Assembly: GCF_003386235.1 (NCBI RefSeq)
Contig: NZ_QRDZ01000007.1
Span: 186,001 to 250,000, forward strand
Direction of reading: 5' to 3'
DNA: 64,000 nucleotides
From: Cohnella phaseoli
GTDB taxonomy: Bacteria; Bacillota; Bacilli; Paenibacillales; Paenibacillaceae
Shown here: positions 25,356 to 35,046 of the stretch, piece by piece
Numbering within the stretch: position 1 is the first letter of the stretch
Layout: the number at the start of each line of letters is the position of its first letter
Notes under the pieces: model-generated
What the model was told of the DNA's origin: nothing
Database searches by the model: none
Seen by the model: the letters and a program-made list of their open reading frames with translations, nothing else
Program-made: the position numbers and the translations under genes

Positions 25356-27485
25356 CTACTCGCTTACCGTTTGAATCTTAAGTCCGTAATATTGGCTGCG
25401 ATCATACCCGTCCGCAGTCATCTGAACATAATATGTGCCTGGCGACAGCTTTATTTCTCCGCCGGTCGTCTTCTGTTCCTTCCCGCCGGTCCATTTGCCT
25501 AGCCTTTGCAGCTTTTTACCCCGTAATTCAACGTTCACAGCCAACGACGACGGAATATTCGTAACATCGAGCTTCACTTTTGCGTCTTTGGCCAGTTCGA
25601 AGCGGTACCAGTCTTCATCCTTATCCGATTGGATCAGAGCGTTATACGTCTTGCCCAGAACGAGCGGCGTCGAAGCTAGCGCGCTCTCGTTCGGTTCGTA
25701 TAAATCCTCCTTCTCGGTAATGTATTCCAGCGAGACGGCATATGTCCCGATTACTGCTTCGGGATTCGACGATACCGCATTGGAAATACGAAAATAATAC
25801 TTGCCCGCCTTGGCATTGTTAATCGTTCCGTACTCAATGCCGCCGTCGCCGCGCTCATCGACGAGGATCATTTTGCCTCCGGCCGGGTAAATCCGCAGCT
25901 CCGGATCGATTCGCGTCGTGTCCGGAGTCAGCGTTAGCTTGAGACTGCCCGGCTTGGGAAGCGTTACGACAAACCAATCGACATCCCCCCGACTATGAAA
26001 CGATCCGTTCCATTTCTGGCTTCGGGCAGGAAGCGTAGCAGCCGATGCAGACGTATCGTTAGGCTCATTGGCGTCAGGCAGCATTGCAAAACCCGAAACG
26101 AGTCGATAATTCTGCGTTTCCTCTTTCGAATTCTCGGGCATTTGCGCAAGCAGCCAATTGCGACCTGCTTTTACGGGCCACTGCATAAGCTTGTCCTTGG
26201 ATGCCGGCTCGGAAGAACTCGACTTGATCAGCTTGCCGTTAGCATCGTACAGCGTGAACCGACCGGAATCGCCCGATAGAATAAACACCCCGTCGTACTT
26301 TGCTTCGAACACAAACCAATCGGCATCTGCTTTTCCATCCCAGCTTCCGAACACCTCTTTGCCAAGCGGCAGCACGGCAGCTTGCGATCTCATGTTGTTG
26401 GGCTCCCGCCAATCGATCGTTTCATCGGCCAGCAGCGCTTTGGAGGCCGATAAGAGGCCGTAGCCGGTATTCGGAGTCCACGGCTTAAGCACATTCAGCG
26501 GAGTCGCCGTTCTACGCAGCGTCTCGCGAATTCGCAGCGGCTCCCATTCCGGATGAGCCGCTCTCAGCAGCGCCGCAACGATAGCAACTTGCGGCGCTGC
26601 CATGGACGTGCCTTCCATTTCGATTTCTCCGCCGCCGATCGCCATCGTCTGTACGTTCCATGCCGCTCCGATGTCGTTCTCCGGCCCGGAGGTCGACCCG
26701 GCAACCGTCCTTTTGTTGTCAATGCCCGCAACGGAAATAACGGAAGGATACGCCGCCGGATACTGTACGGCAGCTTTGTCCCCGAAGATCGCCGCATCGT
26801 TGCCGCTTGCGGCGACAAGCAGCACCCCGCGGCTTTCAGCGTATGCGACCGCTTCGCGCAAGCTCTGTGCATCGCGTCGAAGGCCCAGGGACATCACGAT
26901 AATATCCGCCCCTTGATTAACCGCATGACGAATGCCCTGCGTCAACTTCTCCTCGTTGCCCGCACCAAACTGGTCAAGCGCCTTAATAGGCATAAGCTTG
27001 CCCTTCCATCTGCCCCGGGCCGGAGAAGCCTCCCCCGCTTGCGCCGCCGCCGCAATAATGCCTGCGACTGCCGTCCCATGACCATTATCGTCCTGGGCGG
27101 ATTTACGGGTATTGACGAGATTGATTCCGGGCAGCAAATAAGGCTTCAACTCGGGACGATTAAAATCGATCCCCGTATCGATAATCGCAATCGTTGCCGT
27201 GACGTCTTTGTCTAACAGCGCCCAGGCATCCTCTATGCCGATCGTCCTAATAAATTCGGGCAGCGGCGGCGCAAGATGCGGAGCGTTCCTGATCATATCC
27301 GTTGTGCCGATGGCTTGGGCATGAACGGCAGGCACCCGCTGCATGCTCCCCCAATCGTCCGCTAACCGGGGAGGGATTAGGACAGCAGTGCTCAGAAGAA
27401 CGACGGATAATGTCGAAATCGCGGCTCGACTGCCAGGTACGAACGTTAGCATGATCGTGCTAAACTGTTTCCCGCCCTTATTCAT
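25356..27485 (-). CDS. Secreted subtilisin-like (S8) serine protease with PPC-type domains
   Basis: Exported protease of about 709 residues. An N-terminal signal or anchor (AAISTLSVVLLSTAVLI) is followed by a propeptide-like stretch. The S8 catalytic domain has Asp103 (IAIIDTGID), His136 (DNGHGTAVAG) and Ser294 (EGTSMAAPQVA); the oxyanion Asn lies in VAASGNDAAIFG. The C-terminal half holds three related beta domains (about 365-460, 475-580, 595-709) with signatures DADWFVFEA, DVDWFVVTL and DEDWYRFEL, typical of pre-peptidase C-terminal (PPC) domains that help secreted proteases bind surfaces. The ATG at 27485 with GGAGG is preferred over one 11 codons upstream. The substrate is unknown. Confidence 0.9.
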   Translation of the reverse strand: MNKGGKQFSTIMLTFVPGSRAAISTLSVVLLSTAVLIPPRLADDWGSMQRVPAVHAQAIGTTDMIRNAPHLAPPLPEFIRTIGIEDAWALLDKDVTATIAIIDTGIDFNRPELKPYLLPGINLVNTRKSAQDDNGHGTAVAGIIAAAAQAGEASPARGRWKGKLMPIKALDQFGAGNEEKLTQGIRHAVNQGADIIVMSLGLRRDAQSLREAVAYAESRGVLLVAASGNDAAIFGDKAAVQYPAAYPSVISVAGIDNKRTVAGSTSGPENDIGAAWNVQTMAIGGGEIEMEGTSMAAPQVAIVAALLRAAHPEWEPLRIRETLRRTATPLNVLKPWTPNTGYGLLSASKALLADETIDWREPNNMRSQAAVLPLGKEVFGSWDGKADADWFVFEAKYDGVFILSGDSGRFTLYDANGKLIKSSSSEPASKDKLMQWPVKAGRNWLLAQMPENSKEETQNYRLVSGFAMLPDANEPNDTSASAATLPARSQKWNGSFHSRGDVDWFVVTLPKPGSLKLTLTPDTTRIDPELRIYPAGGKMILVDERGDGGIEYGTINNAKAGKYYFRISNAVSSNPEAVIGTYAVSLEYITEKEDLYEPNESALASTPLVLGKTYNALIQSDKDEDWYRFELAKDAKVKLDVTNIPSSLAVNVELRGKKLQRLGKWTGGKEQKTTGGEIKLSPGTYYVQMTADGYDRSQYYGLKIQTVSE

Positions 27486-27674
27486 CTCGCCTCCGCCGCC
27501 TTTCGCCCTCGCATGCATTCTATTGTAGCTGCGCCGCCTGACAAATTTCTGAATGAATTCTCCGACAACGACGCATATTCTTTATTACCCATGTTGCATT
27601 CTTCTTAATTTCGATTTTCAAGCCCTGTTTCCCTGCTTCTGGCGACAAAATGGGGACTAAGGTCGCAATTTGTC

Positions 27675-27716
27675 ACAAAAATGTAAAACCGCCGAGACGA
27701 ATCGTCCCGACGGTTT
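27675..27716 (-). terminator. Terminator of the nuo operon
   Basis: A stem of about 14 pairs (AAACCGTCGGGACG / CGTCTCGGCGGTTT, two G-T wobbles) with a 3-base loop, followed on the minus strand by TTTTACATTTTT. It lies 28 bases after the nuoN stop. Confidence 0.9.
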
Positions 27717-27743
27717 ATTCCTAAGCCTTTATGCTTAATAATC

Positions 27744-29273
27744 TCAACGCACCAGAAAATCGACCGGTATAGAGAACAGATCGTTGATCCAATTAAGAAT
27801 CGGCACGGGCAGAAACCCAAGTACCAATGTCGCTGCAGTACATAGCCAGATCGTAATCGTCGCCGGAACCGTCAGCTTCAGTCTCGAATCCGTCGCTCCG
27901 CTTCTCATATACATCTGACGAATGATCGAAAAATAAACCGCATAGGACACAATTGTCGTGACGAGCATAATCGCCGCCAACCAGTATGTCTTCGTCTGAA
28001 TGGTACTGAATAATATGAACAGTTTTCCGAAGAAGCCGCCGGTTATCGGCAAGCCGGCCAACGAGCACAGCAGCACGGTCATAGCCCCGGCCGTCCAAGG
28101 CGCCCGATGATACAATCCCGCAAAGCCCGATACCGTTTCATTGCCGGAATCGCGCGTCACGATTAGAAGAACCGTAAACGCTCCGATATTCATAAAGGCG
28201 TAAGCCACCAGATAATAGATAAATTCCGAGAACATCGAAGTATGAATATCCGCGAACCCAAGCGCCAGAGGGGTTAGCAGAATACCGGCGTTAGCTACGC
28301 CGGACAGCGCAAGCAGTCGCTTGAAGTTGCGCTGGCGCAGCGCTCCCGCCGTACCTACGATCATCGCCGCGGCGGCAAGAATGCCGAGCCCGAGGAAAAC
28401 GTCCTGCTGCAGGAACGATTCGCCGGCGGGAACGAGATTCGCCGAATTGATGAAAATCCGATACAGCATCGCAAAAGCGGCGCCTTTGGCGACAACCGCC
28501 AGGAACGTCGTTACCGGTGTCGGGGCGCCCTGATACACATCAGGCGACCAGGCATGAAACGGCGCCAGTGCCAGCTTCGCCGCGAAGCCAGCCAGCATCA
28601 GGAAGAAGCTGATGTACAGCAGCGCCTCCGAATTCTCAATCGCAGAGCCGAGGTTGACGCGAATCTGTGCAACGTTCGTCGATCCCGTAATTCCGTACAG
28701 GAAGGACATCCCGTACAAAATAAACGCAGACGCCGTTCCCCCTGTAACGAAATACTTAAACGCCGCTTCGCTGGACAGCTTGTTTTTCTTCCTCACACCT
28801 ACCAAAATATACGATGTGATGCTGAGCAGCTCCAGGCCGACAAACAACGTAATCAAATCTCCGGATGAGGACATGACCATCGCGCCGAGCGTCGCCGGAA
28901 GCACGAGCGAGTACATCTCGCTCTTGATCGGAACATCCTCGTCCTTGACCGCTCCGAGCGACGAGAAAACGATAAACGCAGACGCCCCCAAGAAGACCAG
29001 CTTCAAAAGATTGCCGAAGTCGTCGACACGGTAGCTTCCCGCCAATAGCTCAACGACGCCCGAATCGGTTCTCGTCAGATCGCTCATGAGCAAGACGACG
29101 AACACTCCCGAGACCAGCAGGCCGACAAGCGTAAGCCACCCGACGACATACTGGCTTGCCCTTCGGGGCAACACCAGATCCAGCAGCGTCAGGAGCACGG
29201 CAAATCCGGTTAAAATCAGTTCGGGGGTCACGTACCACAAATCGCTCAAAGTCAAAGCGAGCTTAGTTTCCAT
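27744..29273 (-). CDS. nuoN: NADH-quinone oxidoreductase subunit N
   Basis: Antiporter-like proton-pumping subunit in the membrane arm of respiratory complex I, 509 residues with about 14 hydrophobic segments. It shows the family's broken-helix Lys region (GGTASAFILYGMSFLYG) and LALAPFHAWSPDVYQGAPTPVTTFLAVVAKGAAFA, the most conserved stretch of NuoN/MrpD-type subunits. Last gene of the operon; the start lies a single base after the nuoM stop. Confidence 0.95.
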   Translation of the reverse strand: METKLALTLSDLWYVTPELILTGFAVLLTLLDLVLPRRASQYVVGWLTLVGLLVSGVFVVLLMSDLTRTDSGVVELLAGSYRVDDFGNLLKLVFLGASAFIVFSSLGAVKDEDVPIKSEMYSLVLPATLGAMVMSSSGDLITLFVGLELLSITSYILVGVRKKNKLSSEAAFKYFVTGGTASAFILYGMSFLYGITGSTNVAQIRVNLGSAIENSEALLYISFFLMLAGFAAKLALAPFHAWSPDVYQGAPTPVTTFLAVVAKGAAFAMLYRIFINSANLVPAGESFLQQDVFLGLGILAAAAMIVGTAGALRQRNFKRLLALSGVANAGILLTPLALGFADIHTSMFSEFIYYLVAYAFMNIGAFTVLLIVTRDSGNETVSGFAGLYHRAPWTAGAMTVLLCSLAGLPITGGFFGKLFILFSTIQTKTYWLAAIMLVTTIVSYAVYFSIIRQMYMRSGATDSRLKLTVPATITIWLCTAATLVLGFLPVPILNWINDLFSIPVDFLVR

Positions 29274-29274
29274 G

Positions 29275-30873
29275 TTAACCCCCCACCCTTGTCTGTAATT
29301 GTTCCAGCAATGCGCCGAAGCCGTTCTGCATCAGATCGGTCAGCAGGGATGGGTATACGCCCAGCAAGACGATTAGCGCGGATAGCGCGACCATCGGCAG
29401 CGCTTCGATGAATCGGGCGTCTTTCAGCTCGGCGTACTTCTCATTCAACGCCCCGTAGGTGATGTTCAGCACGCTTCGCAGCACGTATATCGCCGCCAGC
29501 AGAACTCCCAGCACGCCGATAGCGGTCAGAACCTTCATCGAACCGAACAGCCCCAGGAAAGACAGGAATTCTCCGACGAAGCCCGACAATCCCGGAAGCC
29601 CAAGCGAAGCAAGTCCCGTCAACAGCAAAATGCCGGATGTGAACGGCATCGCTTTGGCCAATCCGCCCAGCTTGCCCAGCTCCGTCGTTCCCGTTCGTTC
29701 GTAAATATTGCCGACGATCAGGAAGAACAGCGCCGAGATCAAACCGTGCGACACCGATTGGAAGATCGCCCCTTGCAGGCCAACCTCCTCCAAAGAAGCG
29801 ATACCCAGCAATACGATGCCCATATGGCTGATACTCGAGTAAGCCAATACCAGCCTGAACTCATTCTGCACGCAAGCCAGAACCGCCCCGTACAAAATGT
29901 TGATAACGCCGAGTACAGCCAGCACCGTCGTCCAAGAGCTCGCCTGCTCCGGGAACAGGCCCAGCGCAAAGCGAATCAACCCGTATACGCCCATCTTCAG
30001 CAAAATGCCGGAGTGGATCATGACGACCGCCGGCGGAGCTTCGACATGCACCTTCAGCATCCACGTATGGAACGGGAAGATCGGCACCTTGATTCCGAAG
30101 GCAACGAGGAGCAAGATGAACGCCGCCCAGCGCATGTTATCCGACAGGAACCATACCGGATTCATTGCGTTGTTGGCAAATGCCCCCCCATCCTGCAAGT
30201 TGCCAAGCAGGATATCGTAGTTGCCGGAGAAAAAGAAATTGACATTGTCGGTTGAACCGAAGCCCAGAGTGGCAATCAGGATCAAAAAGGCGAACAGCAT
30301 CGCGGTCGACCCCAGCCCATTATAGACTAGGAAACGAGTCGCAGCCCTCTCCCGCCCGTAATAACCCCAAATGCCAATCAGGAAAAACATCGGAATAAGC
30401 GTCACTTCGAAGAAAATAAAGAATAGGACCAGGTCCCGCGCCAGAAAAACGCCGTATATTCCCGTCAGCAGCAGCAAAAATAGAAAATAGTACGTTTTCC
30501 AGCGTTTACGGATATGCACAGAAGCGAGAGCAGCCATCGTCGAGACGATACTCGTTAGCAGAAGCAACGGCAGCGAGATGCCGTCTACGGCCAGATGGTA
30601 CTCAAAGCTCAGTTTTAGAGACTCAACCCCGTTGAAAGCCTCGACATTCAGCGGAATCGCCAGCCACTCCATTTGCTCGGAGTATGCCGCTCCCCCCACG
30701 GAAGGATTGTAGGAAGCGAACAGCCATAGAGTCAACAGAAGCGGAATGAGCGTAAACACAATGGCGGTTCCGCGTATCCAACTGTTTTTGCCGCTAGGCA
30801 GCAAGAGCACGACAAGTGCGCCAAGGAGCGGCGCGAATGTAATCAGAGACAGAACCGGCAGGTCCTCCAGCAT
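29275..30873 (-). CDS. nuoM: NADH-quinone oxidoreductase subunit M
   Basis: Antiporter-like membrane subunit of complex I, 532 residues. Motifs include FFIFFEVTLIPMFFLIGIWG with the conserved pump Glu, IKVPIFPFHTWMLKVHVEAPPAVVMIHSGILLKMGVYG and GLPGLSGFVGEFLSFLG. SD AAGGAGG lies inside the end of nuoL, and the start overlaps its stop (TAATG). Confidence 0.96.
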   Translation of the reverse strand: MLEDLPVLSLITFAPLLGALVVLLLPSGKNSWIRGTAIVFTLIPLLLTLWLFASYNPSVGGAAYSEQMEWLAIPLNVEAFNGVESLKLSFEYHLAVDGISLPLLLLTSIVSTMAALASVHIRKRWKTYYFLFLLLLTGIYGVFLARDLVLFFIFFEVTLIPMFFLIGIWGYYGRERAATRFLVYNGLGSTAMLFAFLILIATLGFGSTDNVNFFFSGNYDILLGNLQDGGAFANNAMNPVWFLSDNMRWAAFILLLVAFGIKVPIFPFHTWMLKVHVEAPPAVVMIHSGILLKMGVYGLIRFALGLFPEQASSWTTVLAVLGVINILYGAVLACVQNEFRLVLAYSSISHMGIVLLGIASLEEVGLQGAIFQSVSHGLISALFFLIVGNIYERTGTTELGKLGGLAKAMPFTSGILLLTGLASLGLPGLSGFVGEFLSFLGLFGSMKVLTAIGVLGVLLAAIYVLRSVLNITYGALNEKYAELKDARFIEALPMVALSALIVLLGVYPSLLTDLMQNGFGALLEQLQTRVGG

Positions 30874-32741
30874 TACCAGAACCTCCTTCCGGCGAGCGCG
30901 ACCATCAGAATCACGATGCCGATCACGGCGGCCAGCGCGTAAGCTTGAACTTGCCCGCTCTGCAGCCTGGAATTCAGTCTGCCGACCGCGCCGACCGCAT
31001 GGCCGGACAGCCGGACAAGACCGTCGATCACATATTCGTCGAACAGCTCGAGCAGCTTGCCAAGTCCATAAAGCGGCCTGACGAATACGGCCTGATAGAG
31101 CTCATCGATGTAATATTTGCGCTCAAGCAATTTAACAAGTCCCGGAACGCGGGAGGAGACGGCATCCCTTCGAATCGTGCCTTTGGCGTACATCAACCAT
31201 CCGATGTAGATGCCGAGCAATCCGACGGCCGCAGATACGATCATCACGAGACCGCTGACATGGTGCTCCGCTTCCCCTCCGAGCAGCCAACCGCCCAGCC
31301 AACCGTTAAACGGCGTCTCCACGAAACCGGAGACAACTGCCAGCACAGCCAGCACGATCAACGGTATGGTCATAACGGAGGAAGACTCCTTGGCCGCTTG
31401 ACCCTCCTTGGGCTTGCCCGCGAAGACGAGGAAGAATAGCCTTGCCATATAGAGTGCGGTGAAGAATGCGGCGACCAAGGCAACAATGAACAAAATCGGC
31501 TGCTTATCCAGAGCAACGGTCAGAATCGCGTCTTTTGACCAGAAGCCCGACAGCGGAGGAATTCCCGACAAGGCGAGCGCGCCGATGCCGAACGTCCAGG
31601 CCGTGATCTTCATTTTGCCGCCGAGGCCGCCCATCTCCCGAATGTCCTGTGTATGTACGCTATGAATGACGCTGCCGGCTCCAAGGAACAGCAATGCCTT
31701 GAAAAATGCGTGCGTAAACAGGTGGAACATCGCACCCGTAACAGAGCCGACGCCTAGCGCCAGCATCATGTAGCCAAGCTGGCTAACCGTCGAGAAAGCG
31801 AGAATCCGCTTAATATCGTTCTGCGCCAAACCGATCGTCGCCGCGAAGATCGCTGTGAACGCGCCGATAATCGCCACCGTATTCATCGCCACCTGCGACG
31901 CTTCGAAAATATCGAAGGTGCGAGCCACGAGGAAGACGCCGGCTGCGACCATCGTCGCCGCATGGATCAAGGCGCTGATCGGCGTCGGACCTTCCATCGC
32001 GTCCGGAAGCCAGACGTGCAGCGGGAATTGGCCGGACTTGCCGACCGCTCCGAGGAAGATCAGTAGCGCAATCAACGTCGTAATACCCGTGGAGATGACG
32101 CCTCCCTGAGTATCGAACACGTTATGGATCGAGGTGAAATCCAAAGCCTGCCCCGGCATGTACCAGAACAGCAGCAGAATGGCGATCAACAAGCCCAAGT
32201 CGCCGATCCGGGTGACGATAAAAGCTTTCTTCGCCGCTGCTTTAGCTTCCGGCTTCTGGTACCAGAAGCCGACGAGCAGGAAGGAGCATACGCCGACCAG
32301 CTCCCAGAAAATGTAGAAGGTTAAAAGGTTGTCCGCCAGCACCAAGCCCAGCATCGAGCTTGTAAATAGCGCCACATAGGCATAGAAAGTCGAGATTCTC
32401 TCGTCTTTCTTCATATATCCTTGCGAGTACAGATTCACAAGGAACGCCACCAGCGTAACGACGACCAGCATCAGCGTGGACAGATTCGTCACTTCGAAGC
32501 CCGCCATCAGCTTCAGCTTGCCAATGGTGATCCATTCGAATTGCTTGCTGTACTCCGGCGCGTCGCTCGCCATTCTCTCCGTAGCTAGACATAACGCCAA
32601 TACGAGGGACGCGAACGAAGCCACCGTACCGATCCAGGCGCCGGTTTTTCCTAACGATTTTCCGGCTCCGGTCAATAGGATAAAAGCGACAAACGGAAGC
32701 AGCGGAATCAGCCAAGCGTATTCGGTAAAGAAGGTGCTCAT
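30873..32741 (-). CDS. nuoL: NADH-quinone oxidoreductase subunit L
   Basis: Distal antiporter-like subunit of the complex I membrane arm, 622 residues. Contains FYIFWELVGVCSFLLVGFWY with the pump Glu, GKSGQFPLHVWLPDAMEGPTPISALIHAATMVAAGV and IPPLSGFWSKDAIL. The C-terminal part has the long lateral-helix region and final anchor helix expected of NuoL. Start ATG follows GGAGG, four bases after the nuoK stop. Confidence 0.96.
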   Translation of the reverse strand: MSTFFTEYAWLIPLLPFVAFILLTGAGKSLGKTGAWIGTVASFASLVLALCLATERMASDAPEYSKQFEWITIGKLKLMAGFEVTNLSTLMLVVVTLVAFLVNLYSQGYMKKDERISTFYAYVALFTSSMLGLVLADNLLTFYIFWELVGVCSFLLVGFWYQKPEAKAAAKKAFIVTRIGDLGLLIAILLLFWYMPGQALDFTSIHNVFDTQGGVISTGITTLIALLIFLGAVGKSGQFPLHVWLPDAMEGPTPISALIHAATMVAAGVFLVARTFDIFEASQVAMNTVAIIGAFTAIFAATIGLAQNDIKRILAFSTVSQLGYMMLALGVGSVTGAMFHLFTHAFFKALLFLGAGSVIHSVHTQDIREMGGLGGKMKITAWTFGIGALALSGIPPLSGFWSKDAILTVALDKQPILFIVALVAAFFTALYMARLFFLVFAGKPKEGQAAKESSSVMTIPLIVLAVLAVVSGFVETPFNGWLGGWLLGGEAEHHVSGLVMIVSAAVGLLGIYIGWLMYAKGTIRRDAVSSRVPGLVKLLERKYYIDELYQAVFVRPLYGLGKLLELFDEYVIDGLVRLSGHAVGAVGRLNSRLQSGQVQAYALAAVIGIVILMVALAGRRFW

Positions 32742-32745
32742 AAAG

Positions 32746-33054
32746 TTACCTCCTCAACTCGTCGAATTCATCCACGTTCACCGTAGCGCGGCTGCGATAG
32801 AAGACGATCAATATCGCGATGCCGACCGCGGCTTCCGCCGCCGCGACCGAGATGGTGAACAAGGAGAAGATTTGTCCCGTCAGCGACGGGAGCACTCCGT
32901 ATTTGGAGAAGGCGATCAGGTTGAGGTTCGCGGCGTTAAGCATCAGCTCGATCGAAAGCAGCACGATGATCGCGTTGCGCTTCGTCAGCACGCCGTACAG
33001 CCCGATGCAGAACAAAACCGCCGCCAGCGTTAAGTAGGAGGACAGCATGCTCAT
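32746..33054 (-). CDS. nuoK: NADH-quinone oxidoreductase subunit K
   Basis: Small three-helix membrane subunit of complex I, 102 residues. Two conserved membrane Glu residues are present ([17 protein letters not shown] and [14 protein letters not shown]), both part of the proton-path chain. The start overlaps the nuoJ stop (ATGA). Confidence 0.96.
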   Translation of the reverse strand: MSMLSSYLTLAAVLFCIGLYGVLTKRNAIIVLLSIELMLNAANLNLIAFSKYGVLPSLTGQIFSLFTISVAAAEAAVGIAILIVFYRSRATVNVDEFDELRR

Positions 33055-33575
33055 TCCGCGTCCTCCTCTCTCTTCGCCAGAGCGATCGCTCCGATAAAGG
33101 CGACCGTCAGCAGAACGGAAGTCAGCTCGAACGGAATCGCATATTGGGTGAACATCAGAATGCCGATTTCCCTCGTATTGTCTTCAGACGCCAAAGCCGT
33201 CGGGACCTGAAAGGTCGCATTGCGGATCCCGAAGAACAGAATGCCGAACAAGCAAATGCATCCGATGGCCGCCAGCGTCTCCAACAGCGGCCTTGCCGGC
33301 TCTCGTCCTTCCCCGTCGTGCTTGGTCATCATGATGCCGAAGATCATCAGGATCGTAATCGCGCCTACATATAGCAGCACCTGCACGAAAGCGAGAAATT
33401 CCGCCTCCAGCACGACATACAACCCGGCCAACGAGATAAACGTGAAAGCAATCGAGAGCGTCGTATGCACAACCTTGGTAAAATTGATCGCCAGCACCGC
33501 TCCGACGATCGCGCACACCGACAATATGAAGAACGCGACGAATTCTCCCGTAAATTCAATATTGAAGTTGAACAC
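33051..33575 (-). CDS. nuoJ: NADH-quinone oxidoreductase subunit J
   Basis: Five-helix membrane subunit of complex I, 174 residues. The conserved third helix reads [30 protein letters not shown] start lies three bases after the nuoI stop; the SD (AGGGGG) is 13 bases away, rather far, so coupling to nuoI is likely. Confidence 0.94.
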   Translation of the reverse strand: MFNFNIEFTGEFVAFFILSVCAIVGAVLAINFTKVVHTTLSIAFTFISLAGLYVVLEAEFLAFVQVLLYVGAITILMIFGIMMTKHDGEGREPARPLLETLAAIGCICLFGILFFGIRNATFQVPTALASEDNTREIGILMFTQYAIPFELTSVLLTVAFIGAIALAKREEDAE

Positions 33576-33578
33576 CGG

Positions 33579-34025
33579 TTATTTGGCGCCCCCTTTCGGA
33601 GAGCCGATGTTGTTGTTGTCCAGGCGAACGTTCGTATTGTTGTCGAACAGCCACTGTTTGTCCTTGAACAGTTCGTCCCGACTGTAAGCCGCCAGTTCGA
33701 AATTATTCGTCATGACGATCGCCTCGGTCGGGCATACCTCCGTGCACAGGTCGCAGAGTATGCAGATTTCGAAATTGACGTCGAACGTATCGATGACCTT
33801 GCCCTTCTTTTCCGGATCCGGATTCGGCTTGCCCGTCAGCGTAATGCAATCGGTCGGACAAATCCGCGCGCACTGGTTGCAGACGATGCACTTGTCCGGC
33901 TCGAAGTATTGAATCCCGCGGAACCTTTCCGGCATCTGGATCGGGATGTCGGGATACGCGTACGTCAGCTTTTTGGTCCCCATCGTTTTCAGGGTCACGC
34001 CTAGTCCTTTGAGCATGCCTTTCAC
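33579..34025 (-). CDS. nuoI: NADH-quinone oxidoreductase subunit I (2x[4Fe-4S])
   Basis: Ferredoxin-like subunit that carries electrons through clusters N6a/N6b to NuoB. 148 residues with two complete motifs, CIVCNQCARICP and CILCDLCTEVCP. The N-terminus (MKGMLKGLGVTLKTM) is an amphipathic membrane-contact helix. GTG start with GGGAGG at 8 bases. Confidence 0.96.
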   Translation of the reverse strand: MKGMLKGLGVTLKTMGTKKLTYAYPDIPIQMPERFRGIQYFEPDKCIVCNQCARICPTDCITLTGKPNPDPEKKGKVIDTFDVNFEICILCDLCTEVCPTEAIVMTNNFELAAYSRDELFKDKQWLFDNNTNVRLDNNNIGSPKGGAK

Positions 34026-34038
34026 GGCGTCCGCCTCC

Positions 34039-35046
34039 CTATCCCATCAATTCTATGCCAATTGCCGTCAAGAAAATATTGAGAATCGCCAGCGGCAGCA
34101 GTACCTTCCATGCCATGCCCATCAACTGATCGACGCGCAGCCGCGGAAACGTCGCCCGCATCCAGAACAGGAAGAAGACGATAAAAGCGAATTTCAGGAA
34201 AAACCAGATTAATCCCGGAATGAAGTCAAGCTGCGGAATCGGCGCGTTCCAGCCGCCAAGGAACAGAATCGTCGTCAGACAGGCGATCGCATACACGTAA
34301 ATGTACTCCGAAAGCATGAAGAACGCGAAGCGGAAACCGCTGTACTCGACGTGGTAGCCTGCGACCAGCTCGGATTCCGCTTCCGGCAAGTCAAACGGCG
34401 TACGATTGAGCTCGGATACCGCGGCGATAACGAAGATCGCGAAGCCGAGAATTTGCGGCAGGAAGTTCCAATGCCAGAAGTAGCCGCTCTGCGCCAGCAC
34501 GATCTCCCGCAGGTTCAAGCTTCCGGTCATCATCACGACGCCGACGACCGACATAACTAGCGGCACCTCATAGCTGATCATCTGCGCCGCGGAGCGCATG
34601 CCGCCCAGCAGCGAGTATTTGTTGTTCGATGCCCAGCCGGCGATAACGATTCCGATCGTCGTAATTCCGGAGAGCGCGATATAGTAGAGGAACCCGACGT
34701 TCAAGTCCGCAAACTGCAAATTCATCGAATAAGGAATGAAAGCAAGCACCAGGAACGAAGGAATGAAGGCCAGCACCGGCGCCAAAATGAACAGTCCGCG
34801 ATCCGCCTTGCGCGGGATCGTATCTTCCTTCAGCAGCAGCTTGGCGACGTCGGCCACCGTCTGGAGCAAGCCGAGCGGTCCTGTCCGGTTCGGCCCTTTG
34901 CGATACTGCATCCAACCGATGACCTTGCGCTCGAAATAAATCGCATACGTAACAAACACGATAACGACCGCGAGCACGCCGATTCCCCCGGCAATGAAGA
35001 TCGCCGCGTTGCCCCAGCTTAACGGTTCATCCAAGAAGCGTTGCAT
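34039..35046 (-). CDS. nuoH: NADH-quinone oxidoreductase subunit H
   Basis: Membrane subunit that forms the quinone-chamber entrance, 335 residues with eight or nine helices. Conserved segments: ERKVIGWMQYRKGPNRTGPLGLLQTVADVAKLLLKED and AVSELNRTPFDLPEAESELVAGYHVEYSG with its charged loop, and FPRLRVDQLMGMAWKVLLPLA. The start overlaps the nuoD stop (TGATG). Confidence 0.96.
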   Translation of the reverse strand: MQRFLDEPLSWGNAAIFIAGGIGVLAVVIVFVTYAIYFERKVIGWMQYRKGPNRTGPLGLLQTVADVAKLLLKEDTIPRKADRGLFILAPVLAFIPSFLVLAFIPYSMNLQFADLNVGFLYYIALSGITTIGIVIAGWASNNKYSLLGGMRSAAQMISYEVPLVMSVVGVVMMTGSLNLREIVLAQSGYFWHWNFLPQILGFAIFVIAAVSELNRTPFDLPEAESELVAGYHVEYSGFRFAFFMLSEYIYVYAIACLTTILFLGGWNAPIPQLDFIPGLIWFFLKFAFIVFFLFWMRATFPRLRVDQLMGMAWKVLLPLAILNIFLTAIGIELMG